This document shows positions 56,262-63,922 of a stretch of DNA of 64,000 nucleotides, one piece after another; position 1 is the stretch's first letter; each line of letters opens with the position of its first letter. Source of the DNA: Thermoanaerobaculum sp964488355 (GTDB lineage: Bacteria > Acidobacteriota > Thermoanaerobaculia > Thermoanaerobaculales > Thermoanaerobaculaceae); assembly GCA_964488355.1 (NCBI GenBank), contig CAZAUJ010000007.1, positions 68,993-132,992 on the forward strand, given 5' to 3'. Below the pieces are notes generated by a model. The model ran no database searches. It saw only the letters and a list, made by a program, of their open reading frames with translations, and was not told the DNA's origin. Both the position numbers and the translations under genes were made by a program.

Positions 56262-57770
56262 GTGGTTTTGGTGGACGGCGAGTCGCTGACGTTGGAGCAG
56301 CTGGAACGGGTGGCCTGTGGGGGCGAGGAGGTGCAGCTTGCCCCTCAAGCGCGGGAAAGGCTTTGGCAGCGCCGGCAGGGGATCGAGGCCAGGCTGGCGG
56401 CTGGGGAGGTGATGTACGGGGTCAACACCGGCTTTGGCCGTATGGCTGATGTGATCATCCCTGCCGACAAGCTGGGGCAGCTGCAGCTCAACCTGCTGCG
56501 CTCCCATGCCTGCGGTGTGGGCGAGCCTTTTTCCCCCGAGGTGGTGCGCGGCATGCTGCTGCTGCGGGCCAACGTGTTGGCCACCGGCTATGCCGGTGTG
56601 CGGCCGGAGCTGGTGGAGGCGCTGCTTACCCTGCTTAACGCCCGGGTCCACCCGGTGGTCCCCTCCCAGGGCTCCGTGGGCGCTTCGGGGGACCTGGCAC
56701 CCTTGGCGCACCTGGCGCTGGTGTTGGTGGGGGAAGGGTACGCCGAGCTGGACGGCCAGGTGCTGGTGGGCGGCGAGGCTCTGCGCCGGGTGGGCCTTTC
56801 ACCTTTGCCTTTGGCCCCTAAGGAGGGCTTGGCGCTGATCAACGGTACCCAAGCCATGGCGGCAGTAGGGGCTCTGGCCCTTTTGACCGCCAAGCGGCTG
56901 GTGGAGGCGGCGGACGTGGTGGCCGCCATGAGCGTGGACGCCTTGCAGGGCACGGACGTGGCTTTTCTGGAGGAAATCCACCTGGCTCGTCCCCATCCCG
57001 GGCAGCTGGCGTCCGCGCACAACCTTTTTGCCCTGCTGCAAGGCTCGGAGATCCGCGAGTCTCACCGCAGCTGCTCGCGCGTTCAGGATGCCTATAGCCT
57101 GCGCTGTACGCCCCAGGTGCATGGTGCGGCACGCGACGCGTTGGCGCATCTGGAGGGCAAGCTGGCCATCGAGCTCAATAGCGCCACGGACAACCCCATG
57201 GTGCTTCCCGATGGCCGGGTGGTTTCCGGTGGCAACTTCCACGGGGCGGCTTTGGCGGCTGCTTTTGACTACGCCGCCATCGCCCTTACCGGTTTGGCCT
57301 CCATTTCTGAGCGCCGCACCTCCCGCTTGCTCACCCCGGAGCAGTCAGGCTTGCCGGCCTTTCTCGTGCCGGAGGCGGGCCTCAACTCCGGGCTGATGAT
57401 GGCCCACGTCACCGCCGCCGCCCTGGTTTCCGAGTGCAAGACTCTGGCTCATCCTGCCTCGGTGGATTCCATCCCCACCTCGGCAGGCCGAGAAGACCAC
57501 GTGTCCATGGGCACCTGGGCCGCACGCAAGCTGGCTCAGGTGGTAGAAAACCTCCGTCTGGTTTTGGCTGTGGAGTACCTGGCTGCGGCCCAGGGCATCC
57601 AGCTGCGCCGCCCCTTGAGAAGCTCCAAACCCCTGGAGCGGGCCCTGGAAAAGCTACGCGCGCGGGTGCCTTTTTTGGCACAAGACCGCTTCCTCCAACA
57701 AGATATACTCGCGGCGGCAGCTGGGTTGGCTGAGCTTTCCGCTGCCGGCTTGCTGGCAGCCGAGTCGTGA
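56262..57770 (+). CDS. hutH: Histidine ammonia-lyase
   Basis: Deaminates L-histidine to urocanate. The 502-residue enzyme carries the autocatalytic MIO triad Ala-Ser-Gly at 141-143 (GSVGASGDLAPLAHLAL), plus YGVNTGFGRMADV, GTQAMAAVGALAL, SHRSCSRVQDAYSLRC and NSATDNPM, all typical of HutH. Other hut genes (hutU, hutI) are not in the window, so histidine degradation may be split or the enzyme may act alone. The start is set at GTG 56262 (family-like VVLVDGESLTLEQL); a GTG at 56250 is possible. greA follows 9 bases after the stop. Confidence 0.93.
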   Translation: MVLVDGESLTLEQLERVACGGEEVQLAPQARERLWQRRQGIEARLAAGEVMYGVNTGFGRMADVIIPADKLGQLQLNLLRSHACGVGEPFSPEVVRGMLLLRANVLATGYAGVRPELVEALLTLLNARVHPVVPSQGSVGASGDLAPLAHLALVLVGEGYAELDGQVLVGGEALRRVGLSPLPLAPKEGLALINGTQAMAAVGALALLTAKRLVEAADVVAAMSVDALQGTDVAFLEEIHLARPHPGQLASAHNLFALLQGSEIRESHRSCSRVQDAYSLRCTPQVHGAARDALAHLEGKLAIELNSATDNPMVLPDGRVVSGGNFHGAALAAAFDYAAIALTGLASISERRTSRLLTPEQSGLPAFLVPEAGLNSGLMMAHVTAAALVSECKTLAHPASVDSIPTSAGREDHVSMGTWAARKLAQVVENLRLVLAVEYLAAAQGIQLRRPLRSSKPLERALEKLRARVPFLAQDRFLQQDILAAAAGLAELSAAGLLAAES

Positions 57771-57779
57771 GGGGGAGCG

Positions 57780-59876
57780 ATGTCCTGGGTGGAGGTCTTC
57801 CAGCAGCTCATTGGCGAGGGCAAGCGAGAAGAAGTTGAAGCCTTTTGGCTGGCCAGGCTGGAGGAAGGCGTGGACAACCCCGATCCCTTCCTGGCGGCCA
57901 ACCTGGCTTTACGCCGCGCCGGGAAAAAGAAAGACGCTCACGTGCTCTTGGAGCTGGCTTGGGAGCAAGCGCGGGAGCAGAAGGCGTGGAAGGCTGTTCG
58001 CGCGTTTGCGGAGGAGTGCCTGCGTTTGGGAATTGGGGATGAGGCCAAGCTGCGCGCCGATTTGATGGAGGCGGTACGGCATCTGTGGGCGGGGCGGCCC
58101 TCGTTGGACATGCTCTTGGCCCATTTCGACCTTACGCGCCATCCCCACCCGGTAGAGGCGTGCGAGGAACTGGAGTTGTGGCTAGCCCACGACCTGGGTG
58201 AGGTCTTTGCCATGGCTGGTCGTGGACCCGGCCGGGTGGTGGAAATAAACCCCAAGCTGGGAGTGCTGCGCTTGGACTTCGAAAGGGAAAAGAAGGTGCC
58301 GGTGCCCATTGCTGCTGGTCCGCGCCATTTGCAGCCGCTGCCCCCCGGCCATTTCTTGCGCCGCCGTTTAGAGGAACCGCAAGCCTTGCGCCAGCAGCTT
58401 CTGAGCAACCCGGAGGGGGTTTTGGTGGACCTGCTGCGCTCGTTTCCGCAACCCCTGTCGGTAGCGGAGATTCGCTCCGCGGTGGGCAGCCTTTTGGCCG
58501 ACGGCGAGTGGGCCACGTGGTGGAACCGGGCAAAGAAGGCCAAGGAGCTGGTGGCCGAGGGTAAGGGTAGCAGCGTTCGTTATCGTGCGCTGGCAGCGGG
58601 CGAGGCGGAGGAGGAGCTGCTGCGGCGCTTTGCCCTGGCGGGGTTGGAAGAAAAGCTGGAGCTGGCTCGCCGAGCCAAGCGGGGTTCGCCGGCGTCGGAG
58701 GCCATGATCGTTCAATTGTTGGACGAAGCAAGCCGGTCCCCGGCGGGTGTGGCTTACTCCGCCATTGAGCTGGCAAGAAAGCTGGGGGCAGCACCGGAGG
58801 CCATTGAGCAGGCGCGGCAGGAACTTTACCAGCGTTTCCCCCCATTGCAGTTGCTGGCCGAGCTGCAAGACGCGTCCTGCCGGGAGGAGGTTTTGCAGGA
58901 ATTGGCTGCCCGCGGCGATGTGGCAACCATAGCCGACTGGTTGCCGAAGGAAACCAACCCCCGGCTCCTGCGCCTGATGTGCGAGCGTCTGCTCGAGCTG
59001 GGGGAGCGGGAACGGGTGGTGGGGTTTCTTTCGCAGGTTTTCCTCCACCCAGCTCGTTTTTCCGCCGCTTGGGTGTGGGCCATGGAGTTGGATGGAGGGC
59101 CGGTGTGGGAGCTGGTGGAGGGCAAGCGCACCGGGGCGGCGGTTTTGCGGCTGGTGGACGTGGGGGAGCGACGCGAGTTCGCCCCCTACCGCGCCCGCAT
59201 CCGCGCCTTGCTTTCCCCCCACTCCTGGGTGGCGGAAATACTCAAGGGTCAGCTTTCCGAGGAACAGGCCCGCCGGCTCCTGGCCATTCTGCAAAGCCCA
59301 GGCCTGTTGGAGAAAGAACGCGCCTGGCTCAAACGGGCCGTCCTCGCCCGCTTCCCCCAGCTGGCCAGTGCCCCGGCGGAAATCACCGGGGTGCCGGCGC
59401 TGCGCAAGACGGTGGCCTGGCTGCAGGACCAACTGCATACCTTGCTGCACAAGGAAATCCCTGCCACCCTCAAGGCCATTGCCTTGGCGCGGGAGGAGGG
59501 AGACCTGCGCGAGAACTTTGAGTACCACGCCCAGCGGGCTCGCCAAGAGCTCCTCTCCGCTCGCGCCGCCAAGCTGCAACAGGACTTGGCCCGTATCCAG
59601 GTGATCGAGCCGGCCAAGGTGGATACCTCTCAGGTGCGCGTGGGTTGCCAAGTGGAGCTGGAGGCGCTCCCCACCGGGCGAAGGCGCACCGTGTCGGTGC
59701 TGGGACCCTACGAGGCCAACCCGGAGGCGGGCATTTACTCCCACGCCTCCGAGGTGGGTGCGGCCCTTCTAGGCAAGGCGGTGGGGGATGAGGTGGCCTT
59801 GGACGGCATGACCTACCGCGTAGTAGCCATCGGCCCGGTGAGGGAAGAGGAAATCCCGCTGCGGGGGACGGCATGA
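57780..59876 (+). CDS. GreA-family transcript-cleavage factor with a 540-residue N-terminal helical extension
   Basis: Residues 543-698 are GreA-like: the N-terminal coiled-coil region with ALAREEGDLRENFEYHAQRA, whose tip acidic residues D575 and E578 are those needed for RNA polymerase backtracking cleavage, then the FKBP-like C-terminal domain (VRVGCQVELEALPTGRRRTV and IYSHASEVGAALLGKAVGDE). The first 540 residues are not in canonical GreA (about 160 residues): alpha-helical, TPR/HEAT-like, e.g. FLAANLALRRAGKKKDAHVL. Chlamydial GreA is also about 700 residues and similarly extended. The extension may dock a partner or nucleic acid; its role is unknown. It is coupled to the nitroreductase gene (ATGA). 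Confidence 0.83.
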   Translation: MSWVEVFQQLIGEGKREEVEAFWLARLEEGVDNPDPFLAANLALRRAGKKKDAHVLLELAWEQAREQKAWKAVRAFAEECLRLGIGDEAKLRADLMEAVRHLWAGRPSLDMLLAHFDLTRHPHPVEACEELELWLAHDLGEVFAMAGRGPGRVVEINPKLGVLRLDFEREKKVPVPIAAGPRHLQPLPPGHFLRRRLEEPQALRQQLLSNPEGVLVDLLRSFPQPLSVAEIRSAVGSLLADGEWATWWNRAKKAKELVAEGKGSSVRYRALAAGEAEEELLRRFALAGLEEKLELARRAKRGSPASEAMIVQLLDEASRSPAGVAYSAIELARKLGAAPEAIEQARQELYQRFPPLQLLAELQDASCREEVLQELAARGDVATIADWLPKETNPRLLRLMCERLLELGERERVVGFLSQVFLHPARFSAAWVWAMELDGGPVWELVEGKRTGAAVLRLVDVGERREFAPYRARIRALLSPHSWVAEILKGQLSEEQARRLLAILQSPGLLEKERAWLKRAVLARFPQLASAPAEITGVPALRKTVAWLQDQLHTLLHKEIPATLKAIALAREEGDLRENFEYHAQRARQELLSARAAKLQQDLARIQVIEPAKVDTSQVRVGCQVELEALPTGRRRTVSVLGPYEANPEAGIYSHASEVGAALLGKAVGDEVALDGMTYRVVAIGPVREEEIPLRGTA

Positions 59877-60589
59877 GCGGCGGCTTGTTAGCTCCCCACC
59901 GCTCCATCCGGGCCTTTAAGCCCGACCCGGTAGCGGAAGAGCTGGTGCACGCTGTGCTGGCGGAAGCGCAGCGTGCCCCCACCGATGCCACGGCGCAACT
60001 GTACTCCTTTGTGAGGGTTCGCTCCCGGGAGCTGCGCCTCGCCATTTCCCAGGCGTGTGGTGGTTTGCCGGTGGTGGAAGCAGCGCCCGAGTTCTTTGTG
60101 GTGCTGGCCGATTTGGCCCGCCTGGGGGCTTTGCTGGCCCTGGAAGGGCGAGCGCTGGGTCAATTTGCTGCCATCGGCCTGCACTTCGCCACCGTAGATG
60201 CCAGCTTGGCGGGGCAGCGGATGATGGACGCGGCCGAGGCTGCTGGCCTGGCTGTTTGCCCCATTGGCGCCTTGGCCAACGGTATCGAAAAATTGCCCCA
60301 GCTTTTGCAGCTGCCGCCTTTGGTGATGCCGCTGTTTGGTCTGTGCCTCGGTTATGCCGCGGAGGACCCACCTTTACGGCCGCGGCTGCCGCACGAGGTG
60401 GTGGTGCACGAGGACAGCTACCGAATGCCTCCTCACGAGGAACTGCAGCGGGCCGCCCGTACCATGAACCCTATCACCCGCAGCGGACACTGGTTGGGCG
60501 TATTGGCCCGTTACTTTGCCCCCGGGGGCACCATGGAAGAGCGCGACGGACCCTGGCGGCGTACCCTTCAGCGGCAAGGGCTCCTCTGA
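59873..60589 (+). CDS. NfsA-like FMN nitroreductase/flavin oxidoreductase
   Basis: A 238-residue flavin enzyme. The N-terminal HRSIRAFKPDPVAEELVHAV and AQRAPTDATAQLYSFVRVR strand, IGLHFATVDASLAGQRMMDA, GLAVCPIGALANGIEKL and LFGLCLGYAAEDPPLRPRLP are the standard nitroreductase segments; RSIRxF binds the FMN phosphate. It resembles NfsA/NfrA NADPH-dependent reductases. Physiological substrate unknown; flavin or quinone reduction is most likely. The start overlaps the GreA-like stop (ATGA), so the two are co-expressed; the pairing has no obvious logic. Confidence 0.85.
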   Translation: MSGGLLAPHRSIRAFKPDPVAEELVHAVLAEAQRAPTDATAQLYSFVRVRSRELRLAISQACGGLPVVEAAPEFFVVLADLARLGALLALEGRALGQFAAIGLHFATVDASLAGQRMMDAAEAAGLAVCPIGALANGIEKLPQLLQLPPLVMPLFGLCLGYAAEDPPLRPRLPHEVVVHEDSYRMPPHEELQRAARTMNPITRSGHWLGVLARYFAPGGTMEERDGPWRRTLQRQGLL

Positions 60590-60613
60590 TGGGCTGCGGG
60601 CAAGGCGGCTGCG

Positions 60614-60619
60614 TATACT
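60614..60619 (+). promoter_or_regulatory. -10 element (TATACT) of a probable leaderless surE promoter
   Basis: TATACT is followed by GAAGCG (6 nt) and the surE GTG. No Shine-Dalgarno sequence precedes the start. It is the closest to consensus of the leaderless -10 boxes. Confidence 0.62.
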
Positions 60620-60625
60620 GAAGCG

Positions 60626-61381
60626 GTGGCGCGCATTTTGGTTAGCAATGACGACGGCTATCACTCGGAAGGCATCCGCGTCTTAGCTGACGCTTTGGAG
60701 TCTCTGGGTGAGGTGTGGGTGGTGGCTCCGGACCGGGAAAACTCCGCCGTTTCCCACGCGCTCACCCTGCACCGTCCCCTGCGGTTGGTGCGGCTTTCCG
60801 AGCGGCGCTACGCGGTAGACGGCACCCCCACCGATTGCGTCACCTTGGGCATCTGCCAGATCCTGCGGGACCGCCCGCCAGACCTTGTGGTGTCCGGCAT
60901 CAACTTTGGCGCCAACATGGGCGACGACGTGCACTACTCGGGTACGGTTTCAGCTGCTTTCGAGGCGGCCATCATGGGCATCCCCGCCATTGCCGTCTCC
61001 CAAGTGCTGGGCGAGCCCTTTTCCTTCCTGCCCGCCGGAGAGGTGGCGCGGCACCTGGCGCGATTGGTACTGGAGCGCGGTTTGCCCAAGGGGACGCTTT
61101 TGAACGTCAACGTGCCGCCCACGCCGCCGCGCGGCCTGCGCTTCACCCGTCTGGGCAAGCGGCGCTACACCGAAGGGGTGGTGGAGGACACGGACCCCCG
61201 TGGGCGGGTGTGCTACTGGATCGGCGGGGGCGATCCCGTGTGGGAGCACCTGCCGGGCAGCGACTTTGTGGCGGTGGCGGAGGGGTACGCTTCCGTCACC
61301 CCCCTGCAGCTGGACATGACGGACGAGGCCCTGCTGCGCCGGCTGGAAGATCAGGCATCGAGCTGGGATTTCGCCTGCTAA
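60626..61381 (+). CDS. surE: 5'/3'-nucleotidase SurE
   Basis: A 251-residue metal-dependent phosphatase of nucleoside monophosphates, often linked to stationary-phase survival. RILVSNDDGYHSEGI at residues 3-17 contains the metal-binding DD (D9, D10), and ENSAVSHALTL and VVSGINFGANMGDDVHYSGT carry Ser, Asn and other ligands of the family. The N-terminus is fixed by the GTG 6 nt after TATACT. surE is followed by pcm with a one-base TAATG overlap, the order also seen in Enterobacteria, where both belong to a stress-survival operon. Confidence 0.95.
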   Translation: MARILVSNDDGYHSEGIRVLADALESLGEVWVVAPDRENSAVSHALTLHRPLRLVRLSERRYAVDGTPTDCVTLGICQILRDRPPDLVVSGINFGANMGDDVHYSGTVSAAFEAAIMGIPAIAVSQVLGEPFSFLPAGEVARHLARLVLERGLPKGTLLNVNVPPTPPRGLRFTRLGKRRYTEGVVEDTDPRGRVCYWIGGGDPVWEHLPGSDFVAVAEGYASVTPLQLDMTDEALLRRLEDQASSWDFAC

Positions 61382-62028
61382 TGGCCCTGGCCTTTTCCCT
61401 TCCCCTCCAGCGCCTGTTGGCGCGCTTGCGCCAGGAAGGAATTGCTGACGAGCGCGTGTTGCAGGCGCTGGCCTCGGTGCCGCGGGAGCTTTTTGTTCCC
61501 GAGGCCTCCCGGCTACGGGCTTGGGAAGATTTCGCCTGCGATATCGGCTTTGGGCAAACGATTTCGCAGCCTTCGGTGGTGGCCCGCATGACCGCTTTGG
61601 CGCAGGTGCAGCCCACGGACCGGGTGTTGGAGGTAGGCACCGGCTCGGGCTTTCAGGCAGCCGTGCTGGCGCAGCTGGCCCGCTTCGTTTTTACCGTGGA
61701 GCGCATCCCACAGCTGGCGGTACAGGCGCGGGCGCGTTTGGCCGCCTTGGGCCTGCGCAACGTGACCGTGCAAGTGATGGACGGGAGCTTGGGCTGGAAG
61801 GCCCACGCCCCTTATGACGTGATCCTGCTGACGGCGGCGGCGCCCCACATCCCCCGGCCGTTGCTTTCGCAGCTGGCCGAGGGCGGAAGGCTGGTGGCGC
61901 CGGTGGGAAGCCGCTCCTCACAGGAGCTCCTGCGGGTAACCAAGACCGGGGCTTCCTTTTCCGTGGAGAGCTTTGGCCCCGCCGGGTTCGTTCCCCTGGT
62001 GGGAAAAGAGGGGTTTGCCGAGCTCTAG
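61381..62028 (+). CDS. pcm: Protein-L-isoaspartate O-methyltransferase
   Basis: Methylates isoaspartyl residues formed by protein ageing, allowing their repair. The 215-residue enzyme shows VPRELFVPEASRLRAWEDFA, the substrate segment IGFGQTISQPSVVARMT, the SAM loop VLEVGTGSGFQAAVLAQLA and EGGRLVAPVG. It is normal in length. The ATG overlaps the surE stop by one base, and the stop shares a CTAG with the convergent kdsD gene. Together with SurE it suggests a repair/stationary-phase unit. Confidence 0.95.
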   Translation: MALAFSLPLQRLLARLRQEGIADERVLQALASVPRELFVPEASRLRAWEDFACDIGFGQTISQPSVVARMTALAQVQPTDRVLEVGTGSGFQAAVLAQLARFVFTVERIPQLAVQARARLAALGLRNVTVQVMDGSLGWKAHAPYDVILLTAAAPHIPRPLLSQLAEGGRLVAPVGSRSSQELLRVTKTGASFSVESFGPAGFVPLVGKEGFAEL

Positions 62029-62981
62029 AACAGCCCCACGCCCCACAGGTCGTGGAGGTGGAGCACCCCCAAGACGTGCCTATCCTCGTCGGTGACAATC
62101 AGGGAGGTAATGCGGCGGGTTTCCAAAAGGCGCAGGGCTTCCGTGGCCAGGTGTTCCGGGGGAATGGTTACCCCGCCCGCATGCATGGCCTCCCCCGCGG
62201 TGAGGGACAACGGGTTGGGGTGGCGTTCCATGAGGCGCCGCAGATCGCCATCGGTGATCACCCCCAGCAGCCGGCCCTCCTCGTCCTGCACGGTGGTGAT
62301 CCCCAAACCCTTGCGCGACATCTCGTAAATCACGTCCTTCATGAGGGTCGAGGGCGTCACCTTGGGCACCTGCTCCCCGCGGTGCATCAGCTCCCCGGCG
62401 GTGAGCAGTCTCTTGCCCAGCCGGCCTCCTGGATGAAGCCGGGCAAAATCCTCCGGGGAGAAGCCCTTGCGCACCGACACGGCCATGGCCAAGGCGTCAC
62501 CCAGCGCCAACGCGGCGGTGGTGGAGGCGGTGGGGGCCAGGTTGTGTGGGCAGGCCTCGCGGTCCACCCAAAGGCACAGGTGCACGTCGGCATGGCGCGC
62601 CAGGGTGGACTGGGGGTTGGAGGAAATGCCGATCAGCTTCACCGCCAAGCGCTTCAAAAGCTCCACCAGGCGCACTATTTCCTCGGTCTCGCCGGAGTTG
62701 GACAAGGCAATAACCAGGTCCTGCTCGGTCACCATGCCCAAATCGCCGTGGATGGCCTCTGCGGGGTGCAAGAACAGCGCGGGCGTGCCGGTGGAGGCCA
62801 TGGTGGCGGCCAGCTTGCGGCAAATGATTCCCGACTTGCCCATACCTGTCCACACCACCCGGCCCTGGCATGCGGTGATCAGCTCCACGGCCTGAAGAAA
62901 CGCGCCGTCCAGGCGGTCGCGCAGCCGCAGGATGGCCTCTGCTTCCGTGGTCAGAACGTGGCGCGCCAGCTCCAGCGACAT
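62025..62981 (-). CDS. kdsD: Arabinose-5-phosphate isomerase (SIS plus two CBS domains)
   Basis: Isomerises ribulose-5-phosphate to arabinose-5-phosphate, the first step to Kdo for LPS. The 318-residue protein has an N-terminal SIS domain (GRVVWTGMGKSGIICRKLAA, TGTPALFLHPAEAIHGDLGM, ALSNSGETEEIVRL), and two C-terminal CBS domains (LMHRGEQVPKVTPSTLMKDV; EAMHAGGVTIPPEHLATEAL), the KdsD/KpsF/GutQ layout. The ATG at 62981 has GGAGGG 3 nt upstream and a TACAAT promoter element; an in-frame extension further upstream is judged non-coding. This supports a Gram-negative outer membrane. Confidence 0.94.
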   Translation of the reverse strand: MSLELARHVLTTEAEAILRLRDRLDGAFLQAVELITACQGRVVWTGMGKSGIICRKLAATMASTGTPALFLHPAEAIHGDLGMVTEQDLVIALSNSGETEEIVRLVELLKRLAVKLIGISSNPQSTLARHADVHLCLWVDREACPHNLAPTASTTAALALGDALAMAVSVRKGFSPEDFARLHPGGRLGKRLLTAGELMHRGEQVPKVTPSTLMKDVIYEMSRKGLGITTVQDEEGRLLGVITDGDLRRLMERHPNPLSLTAGEAMHAGGVTIPPEHLATEALRLLETRRITSLIVTDEDRHVLGVLHLHDLWGVGLF

Positions 62982-62997
62982 GCACCCTCCGCGGCGG

Positions 62998-63003
62998 ATT
63001 GTA
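62998..63003 (-). promoter_or_regulatory. -10 element (TACAAT) of kdsD
   Basis: On the minus strand TACAAT lies 16 nt upstream of the kdsD ATG, giving a leader of about 10 nt with GGAGGG. No -35 hexamer is obvious. Confidence 0.5.
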
Positions 63004-63300
63004 GCCCAGGCCAACGGGCATGCGGGGCCAAAGACCAGAGCGCTGGCCACCGGGACGGAACCGGGGGCCGCGGGCAGATGGGGCGCAAGGCGGCGTAATA
63101 GCTCTGACTCTCTTGCTGGTGGTGCCGGCCAAACGGGCCGATATGCCATCATAAGGTAAGCACGGCCTTGGCCTTCCTGCGAGCTCCCAAGTCCCAACGC
63201 GAGGAGGTTTCTCCGGGTGGTTTCGCTGCAAGTCCACCCCTCCTGAAGCTGCTGCCCCTTCGCCGGCGCTGTCAGCGCACACCAGCTTCGTCCCCACCCC
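63004..63300. other. Upstream gene-free stretch
   Basis: Between the kdsD promoter and the first inverted repeat I see no gene. An open frame continuing kdsD upstream exists, but it lacks a convincing start and runs into the repeats, so I treat it as chance. Confidence 0.5.
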
Positions 63301-63301
63301 T

Positions 63302-63437
63302 TCGTCATTGCCAGCGTGCGGAGCGAGCGAAGCAATCTCGGGTGGGGGCGGTGTGGTGGCGGGACGAATCGGGAGGGGTCTCTGCCGCTGAACGGCGAGA
63401 TCGCTCCAGCCCCTTCGCGCCCTCGCAATGACGACGA
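63302..63437. repeat. Inverted-repeat element A (CATTGC...GAAGCAATCT family)
   Basis: The left arm (63302-63340) starts TCGTCATTGCCAGCG and ends GCGAAGCAATCTCG. The right arm (63393-63436) is its imperfect reverse complement (GCGAGATCGCTCC... to CGCAATGACGA). The arms enclose about 55 bases. Short repeats with the CATTGCGAG...GAAGCAATCT ends are known as dispersed palindromic elements in several bacterial genomes, though I cannot name the family here. Confidence 0.65.
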
Positions 63438-63467
63438 GGGCGTGTAGCGGCCGCCGTGGGTAATCTC

Positions 63468-63564
63468 CCTCATTGCGAGCGAAGCGAAGCAATCTTGGGT
63501 GGGTGGGGGTCTAACGCAAGAAAGACGAGATTGCTTCGGGCACGTCGTGCCCTCGCAATGGCGA
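63468..63564. repeat. Inverted-repeat element B, second copy of the same family
   Basis: The left arm is CTCATTGCGAGCGAAGCGAAG with CAATCT (63469-63495). The right arm is ACGAGATTGCTTCGGGCACG to CCTCGCAATGGCG (63525-63563). It shares the conserved ends with element A but has a shorter loop (about 30 bases). The two elements lie 30 bases apart, in the only sizeable gene-free region of the window. Confidence 0.65.
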
Positions 63565-63894
63565 AGTGGGTGTTCCGCGCCCTGGAAGCTGGCTGGTGAG
63601 TGGGGCAGCGTAGATGCCCCGGGGAGCAACGGTGAGAGAAGCTACCCCCGAATCGTGGGTCGGGGCTGGTGCTGGGTTTCGCGGAAAACGGCGACAAGGG
63701 CAGCACGGTACCTCTCCGGGTTTGCGGCCAATGGGTTCGTGGCCGTCCAAAGGGAGGGGCTCAGGGGCAGGTTGCCGGCTGTCCGGCGACTACAGATTTC
63801 CTTGGGCTGCGGCAGGGGCGCTGGGGTGTTGGTCGGCGCCATGCGGGACGCGTCATTGCGGTTGCACGCACACGGTGGGTAAGCCTGACAGCTG
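63565..63894. other. Gene-free region between repeat B and the end promoter
   Basis: No gene, hairpin with an obvious T-tract, or recognisable RNA could be found here. Short frames present in several registers lack ribosome-binding sites and family resemblance. Confidence 0.5.
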
Positions 63895-63922
63895 TTGACA
63901 GGTTTCGTAGTGAGTTTAAGAT
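63895..63922 (+). promoter_or_regulatory. Strong consensus-like promoter TTGACA-N16-TAAGAT at the window end
   Basis: TTGACA (63895-63900) is a perfect -35 hexamer, and TAAGAT (63917-63922) a 4/6 match to the consensus -10, with 16-nt spacing. Transcription would start near 63930 and read out of the window. No start codon with a good ribosome-binding site follows before the edge. A stable RNA operon downstream is possible but unproven. Confidence 0.55.

Noticed and set aside
62982..63629. Upstream in-frame extension of kdsD
   Set aside because: It runs through the inverted-repeat elements, resembles no KdsD N-terminus, and the ATG at 62981 has its own ribosome-binding site and -10 element.
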